Shown here in pieces: positions 51,865 through 60,095 of a DNA stretch of 64,000 nucleotides; the first letter of the stretch is position 1; the number at the start of each line of letters is the position of its first letter. Under the pieces are notes generated by a model that was not told the DNA's origin, searched no databases, and worked only from the letters and a program-made list of their open reading frames with translations. The translations under genes were made by a program, and so were the position numbers. Where the stretch lies: contig NZ_NFVA01000009.1 in assembly GCF_002264395.1 (NCBI RefSeq), forward strand, positions 43,770 through 107,769, in the 5' to 3' direction. Origin of the DNA: Paenibacillus sp. VTT E-133291. GTDB taxonomy: Bacteria > Bacillota > Bacilli > Paenibacillales > Paenibacillaceae.

Positions 51865-52748
51865 ATAGAATTGCAATTATAACCGAGTCCACTGCTCGCC
51901 CAGAAGAACCAATGCCGGCCTTTCAATTTTTCCAAGGAAAACAAAGTCGATGGGTCAACACGGTTATTCAGTATATGCTCGAACGTAGTTTTCCAAGAGA
52001 AAATATTTTCTTTGTGAGCTTTTATGGGCAAAGGATCATTGGTTTTGAAGAAATTGTAGAGCCTTATCCGTTGCAGCGTTATCATGCAAGGAAAAGCGAA
52101 GCAGAATGTCTAGCCAGAAAAGTCGTAGATCTTGTTCTCTCAATGAATGATCTACCTATGGTAGAAATTCATACAGGCAGGACATTGGCTGATCCGCTAA
52201 AAAAACTATTTGAAGAAAACGGTATTTCCTATCGCATTTATGCAGATGGAGTACCTTTAGGAAGTAAGCCTAACGCTTATCTTGATTTAATTGAACAGGA
52301 AAGAAGAATGCAGAAACAAAAGGACATTCAGCGTGATAAACGGAACTTAATCTCTTGTATTGATTACTTGAATCCCATGGAAGCCAGCTTCCTGGTTTCT
52401 GCATATGGAAAGCAGGCACAGCAGCTCGGGATTGAAAGTAACATAGAGGAATTAAAACTGTTGTTGAGTTCTTATCGTCAAAAACAGAAAGATGAGAATA
52501 AGGCTGAGAGGGACTTCGAAAGCACGCTGCAGCAAGAAGATCTCGAAGGAACATTGCGTGCATTTCTGCAAACAAAGCAATCTCTTGCCGACCTTTATAG
52601 AGATGAGAAACTTGAACATTTCAAAAATGCATTTGGTCGAACAATTGCAAAATTCACAGTATTCTTACTCAAAAAATCCTATGTGATGATCGCGGAAAGT
52701 AAAATCAGCGCGTCCATGTTAAGAACCCAGATAGCCTTATTGAAGTGA
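51861..52748 (+). CDS. DUF6884-like protein with helical C-terminal half
   Basis: Residues 1-145 resemble the DUF6884-type fold: RIAIITESTARPEEPMPAFQFF, then IFFVSFYGQRIIGFEEIVEPY, where the S-Y-G and P-Y elements correspond to the usual SAKYGL..PY pattern. The rest is helical. The C terminus TQIALLK has a clamp-like QIALL, though two residues differ from the other tails. It is translationally coupled to the zinc protein and precedes the Dam-like and DndC-like genes, so a DNA or nucleobase modification context is plausible. Confidence 0.5.
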   Translation: MNRIAIITESTARPEEPMPAFQFFQGKQSRWVNTVIQYMLERSFPRENIFFVSFYGQRIIGFEEIVEPYPLQRYHARKSEAECLARKVVDLVLSMNDLPMVEIHTGRTLADPLKKLFEENGISYRIYADGVPLGSKPNAYLDLIEQERRMQKQKDIQRDKRNLISCIDYLNPMEASFLVSAYGKQAQQLGIESNIEELKLLLSSYRQKQKDENKAERDFESTLQQEDLEGTLRAFLQTKQSLADLYRDEKLEHFKNAFGRTIAKFTVFLLKKSYVMIAESKISASMLRTQIALLK

Positions 52749-53046
52749 GAAGGAAGCAATTTTAATAAAAACTGTCGTTGTTGATAGTGAAAATCTGGAG
52801 GAATTGTATGAAAGAAGGTTCCCTAAAAGCCTATCATCACACTCTCTAACATAAGGTGCAAGAAGGAACAGTTCGTCTTTATGAGGCGTCTGTTTAGAGG
52901 TTCATTGTAGCCCCCTTCAGGCGAAGCCCCCTACTGGGGATAAGTAGCACTTATTACAGCGAAGTCGAGGCTGTATAAGAGGACAAACAGAGTCCTGCCT
53001 TTTCCATATCGGATATTAATTCATATGGAAAACGGGAGAGATTGAT
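52749..53046 (+). other. Intergenic region with short hairpins upstream of the Dam-like gene
   Basis: This stretch has no gene of normal form. A 31-codon frame without a canonical start covers about 52760-52852, and a 13-codon ATG frame lies within it (52808). Further on is a possibly structured segment with a repeated GCCCCCT-like element. A perfect hairpin TTTTCCATAT/ATATGGAAAA (about 53000-53033) sits just before the SD GGGAGAG of the gene at 53047. Confidence 0.4.
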
Positions 53047-53910
53047 ATGGCTATTAACTATTATGAAGTGAATCATCCAAAGAATTGCCTACGTTGGTTT
53101 GGCGGCAAGAGTATACTGGCTCCACACCTTCTACCGCTTGTTCCAGAGCATCATTGCTGGGTAGAAGTTTTCGGTGGTGGCGGACATATGACGCTCTCTA
53201 AAAAACGGAGCCGTGTAGAAGTCTTTAATGACATTGATCAGGACTTGATTCATTTTTTATTAACACTGCGAGAGAACAGAGGCGCATTGATAGAAGCACT
53301 CCGATCTCTACCAACGAGCCGTTTCATTTTCGAGCAATGGCAGCACGATGAGCTCCCACAGGATCCCATTGAAAGAGCAATCAGGTGGTTTTACATCTTG
53401 AGAAATTCAATTATTCCAGCAAGTGGGATCAAAAGTGGTTGGCGCTCAGGTAAGGTTAAAAACACAGCACTGGATTATCAAAGTGCAGTATCTAAGTTAG
53501 AATCTTTCGAAGAGCGGTTTCGTACTGTTATGATTGAATGCCTAGACTATAAAGATATAATCAGACGCTATGATGGAAAAGAAACTTTTTATTATATCGA
53601 TCCTCCATATTTCGGAAAGGAACACTTTTATAAAGGAAAAATGGAGCAAGACCTCGAAAATAAAGAAACTCAGAAAAGTCAGCATGTTGTACTAGCTGAA
53701 ATGTTGAATAATATCCAGGGGAAATGCATGGTTTCATATTATGGAGACCCGACAATTTTAGAATTATACAAAGATTGGAATTGCGTAACCTTTGAATCCA
53801 AAGTTGGGAGAGTGGCCAAAGCAGAATATGGTCAGACGCGAAGGGACGATGTAGAGTACGTATTTATGAATTATTCCCCTCCCCAAAAAGAACAAATCGC
53901 CCTATTTTAA
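53047..53910 (+). CDS. D12-class adenine-N6 DNA methyltransferase (Dam-like) with clamp-binding tail
   Basis: Motif X CLRWFGGKS (about residue 15), motif I VEVFGGGGHMTLSK (about 38), VFNDID, and catalytic YYIDPPYFG (about 180) are in the Dam order; length 287 aa is normal. The last five residues QIALF match the pentapeptide clamp-binding consensus. It is followed by the DndC-like gene. It probably methylates adenine in a short site, with the clamp as processivity or targeting partner (inferred). Confidence 0.9.
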   Translation: MAINYYEVNHPKNCLRWFGGKSILAPHLLPLVPEHHCWVEVFGGGGHMTLSKKRSRVEVFNDIDQDLIHFLLTLRENRGALIEALRSLPTSRFIFEQWQHDELPQDPIERAIRWFYILRNSIIPASGIKSGWRSGKVKNTALDYQSAVSKLESFEERFRTVMIECLDYKDIIRRYDGKETFYYIDPPYFGKEHFYKGKMEQDLENKETQKSQHVVLAEMLNNIQGKCMVSYYGDPTILELYKDWNCVTFESKVGRVAKAEYGQTRRDDVEYVFMNYSPPQKEQIALF

Positions 53911-53924
53911 TAGATTACGACATC

Positions 53925-53969
53925 AACAAATAAAGAGAATCGCTCATGTGCGGTTCTCTTTTATTTGTT
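53925..53969 (+). terminator. Terminator between the Dam-like and DndC-like genes
   Basis: AACAAATAAAGAGAA-CGC pairs with GCG-TTCTCTTTTATTTGTT, a stem of about 18 bp. It excludes starts upstream of ATG 53991 for the next gene. Confidence 0.75.
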
Positions 53970-53990
53970 CCATCGAAAGGAGAGGTTCAA

Positions 53991-56273
53991 ATGTCCAATG
54001 GAGAGTCGATGGTTCAACAAGAATCAGCTCACGTAATTAAAGGCGCACATACTCAAAAATACGTCTTTCGTATAGCAAAAAACAAAATCACCCCAGAAGG
54101 TAACATCTCTAGGCATAACAATCAGACCAGAAAAATATGGAGCTATTTAAAAAATAAGGGCTGGGATTATTTTGGTAGTGTACGTGATTGGACAGCAGTA
54201 TTTGGCTGCCAAACCCATTACCTTGTAATTCATCATTTTATAACAGATAAGCCGATTAATGACCTAATGGGGAGTCCGGAGTTATCACTTAGGTGGCAAG
54301 ATTTACTTCTCTATGAGGAACAACTACCAGTGGCAGCTTTAGCATACGGACTTGAAGAAGTCTTTAAGATGAATTGCATGATTCCAGTCCAATCATTCAC
54401 TGATGCATATAAGCAGGAAGCATGCATTGGCAGGATCAGTGAACGACTAATATCTCCGAAGCACAAATTAAAACTGTGGTTTCAAAATGATGATTTCAGC
54501 CTTCTTGTTGAAATCTATTTTGGAAAGCAACCATATCCGCCTTATGGCATCTATAAACCGATGGAGTGGCCTAATCTTAACCCGGTTACTAAATACGAGA
54601 AGCTTAACTTGTTTGAAATCGAACCATTTATCAATGAGAGTGCAATTAAAAGCGACAGTAAAGGTGAATTCATGGGGATAGAAGAAGATGTACCCGAAAG
54701 TCTTCTGCAGGATACTATATCCTCAATTAAACAAGTATTTGAAGACAATCCTATCGTTGTCATTGCATTTAGCGGGGGGAAAGACTCATCAGTGCTGCTA
54801 CAGTTGAGTGTTGAATTCGTACTTAAAAATCCGGAATACCAGGATAAACTGTTTATTGTAAGTGCATCGACAGGTATTGAAAATCCCATCATTGAGACCC
54901 ATTTGCGTAGCGTTCGCAATGCAATAATCAAGACTCTTAATAAGCGATTTGTAAATGGATTTTCAGAAGATCGCTTTGTGATAGTGGAACCAGATATTGA
55001 TGAGCGTTTTCTAGTCTGTATCTTTGGGAAATCCTATCAACCCCCTTCCGTTTTTTACAAATGGTGCATTTCCCGGTTAAAGATCATGCCGGCTAGGAAG
55101 GACTTACTTCGTTTTTCGAAAGAAAAAATCATATGCCAGTTACTTGGTGTACGGAGTATGGAATCCTCTGCTCGATCGCGATCAGTAGAATCTCATTTTG
55201 GAGTAGATTTTTACGGTGAGCATGTAGTTCAAAATATACGGACTGCCGCTCCGATCAGAGCATGGTCAGCTACTGATATTGCTACCTATCTGGTGCGTTA
55301 TTCATCTCCCTGGAGTGAGGAATATTCTAACCGCCGATTAATTGATATTTATGGTTTCGCTTCAGGTGCTATGGAATGTCCTATCGGCGCAATGATAACG
55401 AACGAAAATGATGCTATCAAAGGCTGTGGAGGTAGCTCTGCAAGGTTCGGTTGTGTATTTTGCTCTGTGGTAAAAGAGGATAATTCTCTTAAAAACTTGG
55501 TAAATGTCTACCCGGATGAGTTGGGAGGATTTTATCAAATGAGAGGATACTTAAAAGCTACTCAAGATCTTCGCTATGGCGGATTTACAGGTTACCAACG
55601 CAAGCGACGTTTTGCAACTTTTGAACCTGGATTTGGAGATCTTACGGTGGATCACCGTGCACTCCTATTAGAACATTGGAAAAGGCTTGATCTGCCTATG
55701 CTGGAAGAAGAAATTTTGGCAATCTCCAGAATGGTTAAAGAGAGGGAAGTCTCTGAAGGTAATCCCATATCAGAACGCTTCTGGAAAGCTCTCTACGCGC
55801 TCCTTCCGGTACACCCTGGTCCGTATTCCGGTGCGATGTTTGATCCTCTCTGGGAACCTGCATATTTGCTTGATGCAAAGGGGGGCAAGGTCTTTCAGGA
55901 TACAGTAGGTATCGACCGTTATACACAAGAAGATCGGGACTGGATTGCCAGGCATAACCGAGTATGCGACGAGGTAAGATCACTAGTAAAAGGTCAATTG
56001 GTATTTATTCGTTTAAATGGCTATACAATTGAGGGAGAGTTTGATGGCTTATTGAGAGATGTTCATCAACGTCTCCATTGTTTATCGATCCGGAGGTTTG
56101 CCTATCGAAAAGATATCAACCTTAGTGAGTGGAAAGTTAATGAAGACAGCTATGAAATACCGCTGGCTTACATTCACGAGTTACTCATTATCACTGAAAG
56201 AACGATCGAACGGCAACAATTTCAATATCAATTGATCAGTAACGAAATAAATCAACTGACATTTGAATTCTAA
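53991..56273 (+). CDS. DndC-like PAPS-reductase-family protein with clamp-binding tail
   Basis: The 760-residue protein has an N-terminal domain of about 240 residues. The ATP-pyrophosphatase loop AFSGGKDSS is near 261-267, and STGIENPI follows. KWCISRLKI is near 358, and an iron-sulfur-type FGCVFCSVVKED is near 486. These follow the order of DndC, which activates sulfur transfer in DNA phosphorothioation. A C-terminal extension of about 150 residues ends in NQLTFEF, a clamp-binding hexapeptide. No dndB, dndD or dndE homologue and no cysteine desulfurase are visible here. The substrate may be DNA or a nucleotide; it is unproven. Confidence 0.8.
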   Translation: MSNGESMVQQESAHVIKGAHTQKYVFRIAKNKITPEGNISRHNNQTRKIWSYLKNKGWDYFGSVRDWTAVFGCQTHYLVIHHFITDKPINDLMGSPELSLRWQDLLLYEEQLPVAALAYGLEEVFKMNCMIPVQSFTDAYKQEACIGRISERLISPKHKLKLWFQNDDFSLLVEIYFGKQPYPPYGIYKPMEWPNLNPVTKYEKLNLFEIEPFINESAIKSDSKGEFMGIEEDVPESLLQDTISSIKQVFEDNPIVVIAFSGGKDSSVLLQLSVEFVLKNPEYQDKLFIVSASTGIENPIIETHLRSVRNAIIKTLNKRFVNGFSEDRFVIVEPDIDERFLVCIFGKSYQPPSVFYKWCISRLKIMPARKDLLRFSKEKIICQLLGVRSMESSARSRSVESHFGVDFYGEHVVQNIRTAAPIRAWSATDIATYLVRYSSPWSEEYSNRRLIDIYGFASGAMECPIGAMITNENDAIKGCGGSSARFGCVFCSVVKEDNSLKNLVNVYPDELGGFYQMRGYLKATQDLRYGGFTGYQRKRRFATFEPGFGDLTVDHRALLLEHWKRLDLPMLEEEILAISRMVKEREVSEGNPISERFWKALYALLPVHPGPYSGAMFDPLWEPAYLLDAKGGKVFQDTVGIDRYTQEDRDWIARHNRVCDEVRSLVKGQLVFIRLNGYTIEGEFDGLLRDVHQRLHCLSIRRFAYRKDINLSEWKVNEDSYEIPLAYIHELLIITERTIERQQFQYQLISNEINQLTFEF

Positions 56274-56396
56274 AATCAAGTCCTCTATGTAGCTATAAGC
56301 CTAGGATGGACTTTAAATTTGAAAGGATGATAATAGTGAATGAGCAAATGACCTATAAAGTAGAATTGACCGAAACTTATTCCTGATCTTCTTGGT

Positions 56397-56930
56397 TTGA
56401 GTGAGGTAAAACGATTAATAACTATTGGAAAACGCGTAAGCTATCTTTGTAAATTGAGTAACGTCATAATGCATGCCAGAGTTATTAATATTTATCTTGA
56501 TAATGTATTCGTTCGAAACGAGGATGACCTCTCTATAACAGATCATAAATCTACAGATTTAGAACTCGTATCAGCAGATATTCCGGAACCAAAAGAAGTC
56601 TCACATAAAGACCTAGGAATCTATTTAATGCTATACCCATTCCCGGAAGCAAAAAGCCAAATAGAGTGGTTTAACAACTGGTCTGATTATCACTTCAATC
56701 CTTTGTACTTTTTTCTTAATGGTCAAGTTGAACGCTTATTGAACGATAATCGTTTTGCTTGGATGAAGCGAGCAGAAGAATTTCCATATTTCAAGCTATT
56801 ATTTGAACGTTTTACCGGCTTGATATTGCCTAACTGCTGTAGTTCTCTGGAACTGAAGAAATGTTTGACTACAAGTGATAATCCGGATGAAGTTTATTGC
56901 GAAGATAATCAAATGGCCTTTAGTTTATAG
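56397..56930 (+). CDS. Hypothetical protein with clamp-binding tail; 5' end probably frameshifted
   Basis: The frame from TTG 56397 has 177 residues and ends in NQMAFSL, again a clamp-type tail. A 16-codon frame from GTG 56336 has a good SD (AAAGGATG). If one base is skipped near 56372-56375 it continues into this frame (ELTE then KLIPDLLGLSEVKRL). So the real N terminus was probably at 56336, with a single-base frameshift, natural or programmed. The protein is Trp/Tyr-rich in the middle (WFNNWSDYHFNPLYFF). Family unknown. Confidence 0.5.
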   Translation: MSEVKRLITIGKRVSYLCKLSNVIMHARVINIYLDNVFVRNEDDLSITDHKSTDLELVSADIPEPKEVSHKDLGIYLMLYPFPEAKSQIEWFNNWSDYHFNPLYFFLNGQVERLLNDNRFAWMKRAEEFPYFKLLFERFTGLILPNCCSSLELKKCLTTSDNPDEVYCEDNQMAFSL

Positions 56931-56980
56931 GCATTCAGAGTTTTTAAAAATTCGATAGAATGAAATACACATCTGTAATG

Positions 56981-57019
56981 AAGAGAAGAACCTATTCCAA
57001 TGGGTTCTTCTCTTTTTTC
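56981..57019 (+). terminator. Intrinsic terminator
   Basis: AAGAGAAGAACC pairs with GGGTTCTTCTCTT and is followed by TTTT. Confidence 0.9.
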
Positions 57020-57036
57020 GTATTGGAGGACGAATA

Positions 57037-57114
57037 ATGACCTGTGAAAAGCTATCTTTCTTAGCTGACTTGTCGATAGGAATAGAGACACAAAAGGACG
57101 AGGGGAAGAGGTAG
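57037..57114 (+). CDS. Small ORF of 25 codons
   Basis: ATG 57037 is preceded by TTGGAGGA at good spacing; the frame (MTCEKLSFLADLSIGIE...) ends at TAG 57112-57114. It may be a small protein or an upstream ORF controlling the gene at 57131. Confidence 0.4.
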   Translation: MTCEKLSFLADLSIGIETQKDEGKR

Positions 57115-57130
57115 ACCTCCTGGAGGAAGT

Positions 57131-57295
57131 ATGGGGCTAAACTTAAAAAGCATCATATTCGACCAGCTTGGCCATATTATCTTGGGTATTCAAGGTTATC
57201 CTGCAGATCATGTATATTTTTTTAATCCCAATCTACATCGGATGACACAACATTTAAAGCCGGATAGGCACATCAAGCTTGTTAAGATTGAGTAG
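57131..57295 (+). CDS. Small protein of 54 residues
   Basis: ATG 57131 has CTGGAGGAAG close upstream. The product is amphipathic with a hydrophobic stretch (SIIFDQLGHIILGIQG) and a basic C terminus (DRHIKLVKI). No family is recognised. It follows the 25-codon ORF by 16 nt and could be translated from the same mRNA. Confidence 0.5.
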   Translation: MGLNLKSIIFDQLGHIILGIQGYPADHVYFFNPNLHRMTQHLKPDRHIKLVKIE

Positions 57296-57323
57296 CTGCT
57301 TCAAGCGTTGACCTGCTTAATAT

Positions 57324-57352
57324 GAAAGGTCGTTCCTAATGGAGCTTTTTTT
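57324..57352 (+). terminator. Weak intrinsic terminator
   Basis: GTTCC-TAAT-GGAGC forms a short stem followed by TTTTTT, between the small rightward genes and a leftward gene. Confidence 0.35.
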
Positions 57353-57848
57353 ATGATATAGTCTCGATAAAAGGGTAAGGAACATCAGGCAACTTACGTT
57401 TTTTCCCGTAATAATCTATTACGACATATTGGGAAACCATATGATAACGTCCAGATCTATATATGAGGCCGGCAGCTTTGTACTCATCCAACTTATGGTC
57501 CAAAATATCCTGTTTGATACACCCTTTAGGTAACTGGTAGATACGTTCCCATTCACTGGATAACTGATTCTGATAAATGGTTTGAATGCAGGCTTCACAT
57601 ATGATATAAGATGGACCGACCTGACGGTAAGTTTGATCTCCGTCTAGATATTTTTTACATTGATTACACCGTATAGTTGTTCGAAAGGATTGCATCTTGT
57701 AAAGGCGAGCTTCAGTATCTTTAATTTTTGAATTCAAGTCAATAATGATTTCTAACCGGTAGGGCATTTCTGTTGGAATTGTTTCTGCAATTTCTCTTAG
57801 CCTTTTATATTCTTCGATTTTAGTTTTATAGTCACCAATGAGATCCAT
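57351..57848 (-). CDS. Zinc-finger hypothetical protein, leftward
   Basis: This 165-residue protein starts with a helical/coiled-coil N terminus (YKTKIEEYKRLREIAETI), followed by CNQCKK...CEACIQT (about residues 61-87), a probable zinc ribbon. AAAGGAGATAA precedes its ATG on the minus strand. It is transcribed away from the repeat-rich region to its right. Family unknown. Confidence 0.6.
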   Translation of the reverse strand: MDLIGDYKTKIEEYKRLREIAETIPTEMPYRLEIIIDLNSKIKDTEARLYKMQSFRTTIRCNQCKKYLDGDQTYRQVGPSYIICEACIQTIYQNQLSSEWERIYQLPKGCIKQDILDHKLDEYKAAGLIYRSGRYHMVSQYVVIDYYGKKRKLPDVPYPFIETIS

Positions 57849-57949
57849 TATGATGATTATCTCCTTTCGAAACTCGAAATCGTGTTTCTATTATCCATGA
57901 AAACACAAATATGCGTAAACCGTATTTTTCACTAGAATAATTATACTCC

Positions 57950-58422
57950 AATTCGTGTAAATTAGAAATAATCATACACGAATTAAAATATCTTTATTCG
58001 TTTCTCTTTCATTACTCATTGAGAGGAAGAAAGAAATAGCTTGATATATAAGGGGTTTTGAAGAATTAAGCACGATTTTCTCCAGTAAGATAACATTATG
58101 TTGTAATTTATTCATAGTAATAAATTTCTTCAAAATAACCGCTGAATTTCTACTTAATACACAAACAAAAAGATACTTTTAGGCGATGAAAAGGAAAATC
58201 CACTCGAAATATTGAGTGGAATACTGTGTTTTGTAGTAAATAGAGGCGACTTGTCTCCGCTTAGTTAAGAAAGCTGTAGTGTAAGAAACATTTCAATCGA
58301 ATTTATATACGATAACGTGTAAATCAAAAAAATCTATATACGAATTATATTATATCATTTCATTTCTTTCTCTTCACTAATGAGGGATAAGAAAGAAATC
58401 CAGTGATATATAAGGTTTTTTT
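57950..58422. repeat. Repeat-rich intergenic region with two diverged copies of a hairpin module
   Basis: A perfect 10-bp inverted repeat AATTCGTGTA/TACACGAATT (57950-57959, 57975-57984) precedes module 1 (about 57990-58060). TATATACGA direct repeats (about 58304, 58334) precede module 2 (about 58352-58422). Both modules contain a TTTCTTTC/GAAAGAAA-type hairpin followed by TGATATATAAGG and a T stretch. The whole 57849-58925 gap lacks genes. It may hold divergent promoters, a regulatory RNA or a replication/partition site. Confidence 0.45.
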
Positions 58423-58705
58423 ATGAAATAACGGTTAATCCTGATGCTTAGTGATAAGGGTTGCAGGTGTATTAGAGCGCCTAAATCAAAAGTTGCGTGA
58501 TAGTAGAGTGACGAAGTCGTAGAGCAAGCGCACCACCGTTTTTGGTGTTTACACATTTAGCAGACTTGTGACTGGGTAGCCAGTTAAGATAGTCGAGATC
58601 CTAAAATATAGTGCTGTGCTCTAACTTGTTGGATAAAATAGGAATATTATTAAAAATACATGCTTATACTACTATTATAGTTTTAGATAAAAGCTGCTGC
58701 TTCAA

Positions 58706-58736
58706 AAAAGCCGAGAGAAATCTCGGCTTCTTTTTG
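58706..58736 (+). terminator. Intrinsic terminator in the repeat-rich gap
   Basis: AAGCCGAGA pairs with TCTCGGCTT around GAAA and is followed by CTTTTTG. Its presence implies that the gap upstream (about 58430-58700) is transcribed rightward. Confidence 0.88.
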
Positions 58737-58925
58737 TCTAAAACATGATAAATGACTTTTGTATCTTTATATATACTTTTCTGCTTTACATTGAGGATGG
58801 TTCGGCCGCACAATAGAACTATTGTAGTTTAGAAAAACGTCTTATTTTCTTACAGACAGTATTAGTAAGCGCTACAGAACTTCTCATAGCTTGAATTACG
58901 AATAAAATGGAAGGTGGAATTAATT

Positions 58926-59525
58926 ATGATATTTGAGCTACTCATAGGTAGTGCGAAACGTGAGCTGACTTTACCAGAAGTAATTGATATAATTATTCAT
59001 CGGAATAAGGGTATACAAGCCTTCTGGTCAAGTTCACATGAATGGGCTTCTACGGCTGCAGCAGACGTGTTAAATGAAGCTCGTTTAGACTGGCAGGTAT
59101 CCTTATCATACACATTAAAACGATGGCTAGAGGTGCCTGATGCGGATGATCCTGAATACGATGGTGCCCTCATCTTAGCCTGGGCAAACCTTGGAGCACT
59201 AACGGAAAACACACTGAAATTTTTCTTGAGCGTTTATTTTGATGATTATATGACAGATCAAGATGCTATTAAGCTGCGTCAAAAGATTTTAAAGCCGGGA
59301 GACGCAAGTTTCGAAGCTCTTCGGATTTTCTATTATAAGAAGATATGGGATGACAATAACAAAAAAGAACGGAATAATGCCATCCAGACAATACAGCAAC
59401 GCCGTAATGGAATCCATGCGTTCAATAATCGAGATCTAGCTGCCTTTAAAGAATTTCACGAAGCTATCTTCTACTATAGGGATATATTAGAAGAGCTTAT
59501 CACTAGAGTTCCGTTACCTGAATAA
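58926..59525 (+). CDS. HEPN-like helical protein
   Basis: The 199-residue helical protein has a C-terminal segment IQQRRNGIHAFNNRDLAAFK near residue 160. It contains R-x4-H, the hallmark of HEPN domains, with an Asn after the Arg. HEPN proteins are often RNases in defence or toxin systems, but many are inactive. GGTGG spacing favours ATG 58926 over GTG 58914. It stands alone between a terminator and the IS66 element, with no obvious nucleotidyltransferase antitoxin. Confidence 0.5.
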   Translation: MIFELLIGSAKRELTLPEVIDIIIHRNKGIQAFWSSSHEWASTAAADVLNEARLDWQVSLSYTLKRWLEVPDADDPEYDGALILAWANLGALTENTLKFFLSVYFDDYMTDQDAIKLRQKILKPGDASFEALRIFYYKKIWDDNNKKERNNAIQTIQQRRNGIHAFNNRDLAAFKEFHEAIFYYRDILEELITRVPLPE

Positions 59526-59542
59526 CTATATTTTTAGCTAAA

Positions 59543-59569
59543 AGTTCTCACATAAGTGAGGACTTTTTA
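59543..59569 (+). terminator. Intrinsic terminator
   Basis: AGTTCTCAC pairs with GTGAGGACT (G-T allowed) and is followed by TTTTTA. Confidence 0.8.
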
Positions 59570-59783
59570 TATATGTTTGTAGGTCACATTAAGAGGGAGA
59601 TCCGTACGAATCAGCTCTGAGGGAGTATAAAATTTGTATGAGAGGGTCATACTAATATGTTTGACTTAGACACGTGCACAAAATACATTGTAATATGAAG
59701 GTAAGCGTCAAACCTAGCCCACCTGTAAACCCAACGCCAGCCATGAGATCATAGGCATATCTTAAATCAAGGAGATCTGCCAG

Positions 59784-60095
59784 ATGACCAATGCCGAACA
59801 ACGCCAGTATGAGTGGACAGAACGCATCAGGGACTATCGGACCAGTGGCCTTTCCATGTCTGCCTGGTGCGAAGCACAGGGCTTGACCTTACATCAATTG
59901 AAATATTGGCTCCGCAAAATCGATTCCAGCCAGCCTTGCTCTTCCTCCCCTTCCTTTATTCCGGTGACCGTTTCTCCGCGTTCCTCGTCTTCCTCCTTGA
60001 CGCTTCGTATCGGTCCGGCCTCTCTTGACGTACAGACAGGTTTTTCTCCTGAACTGCTTCGTCAAGTGGTTCAAGCGCTGGAGGCCTTATGCTGA
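59784..60095 (+). CDS. tnpA: IS66 accessory protein TnpA
   Basis: This 103-residue protein has the helix-turn-helix-like start of IS66 OrfA (WTERIRDYRTSGLSMSAWCE, then LTLHQLKYWLRK), followed by a Ser/Pro-rich linker and a C-terminal helix (LLRQVVQALEALC). It overlaps tnpB by 7 nt. It is required for transposition in the family. Confidence 0.9.
   Translation: MTNAEQRQYEWTERIRDYRTSGLSMSAWCEAQGLTLHQLKYWLRKIDSSQPCSSSPSFIPVTVSPRSSSSSLTLRIGPASLDVQTGFSPELLRQVVQALEALC

Noticed and set aside
53991..56273. A complete phosphorothioation (dnd) system
   Set aside because: Only a DndC-like gene is present; no DndB, DndD, DndE or desulfurase genes are visible in the window.
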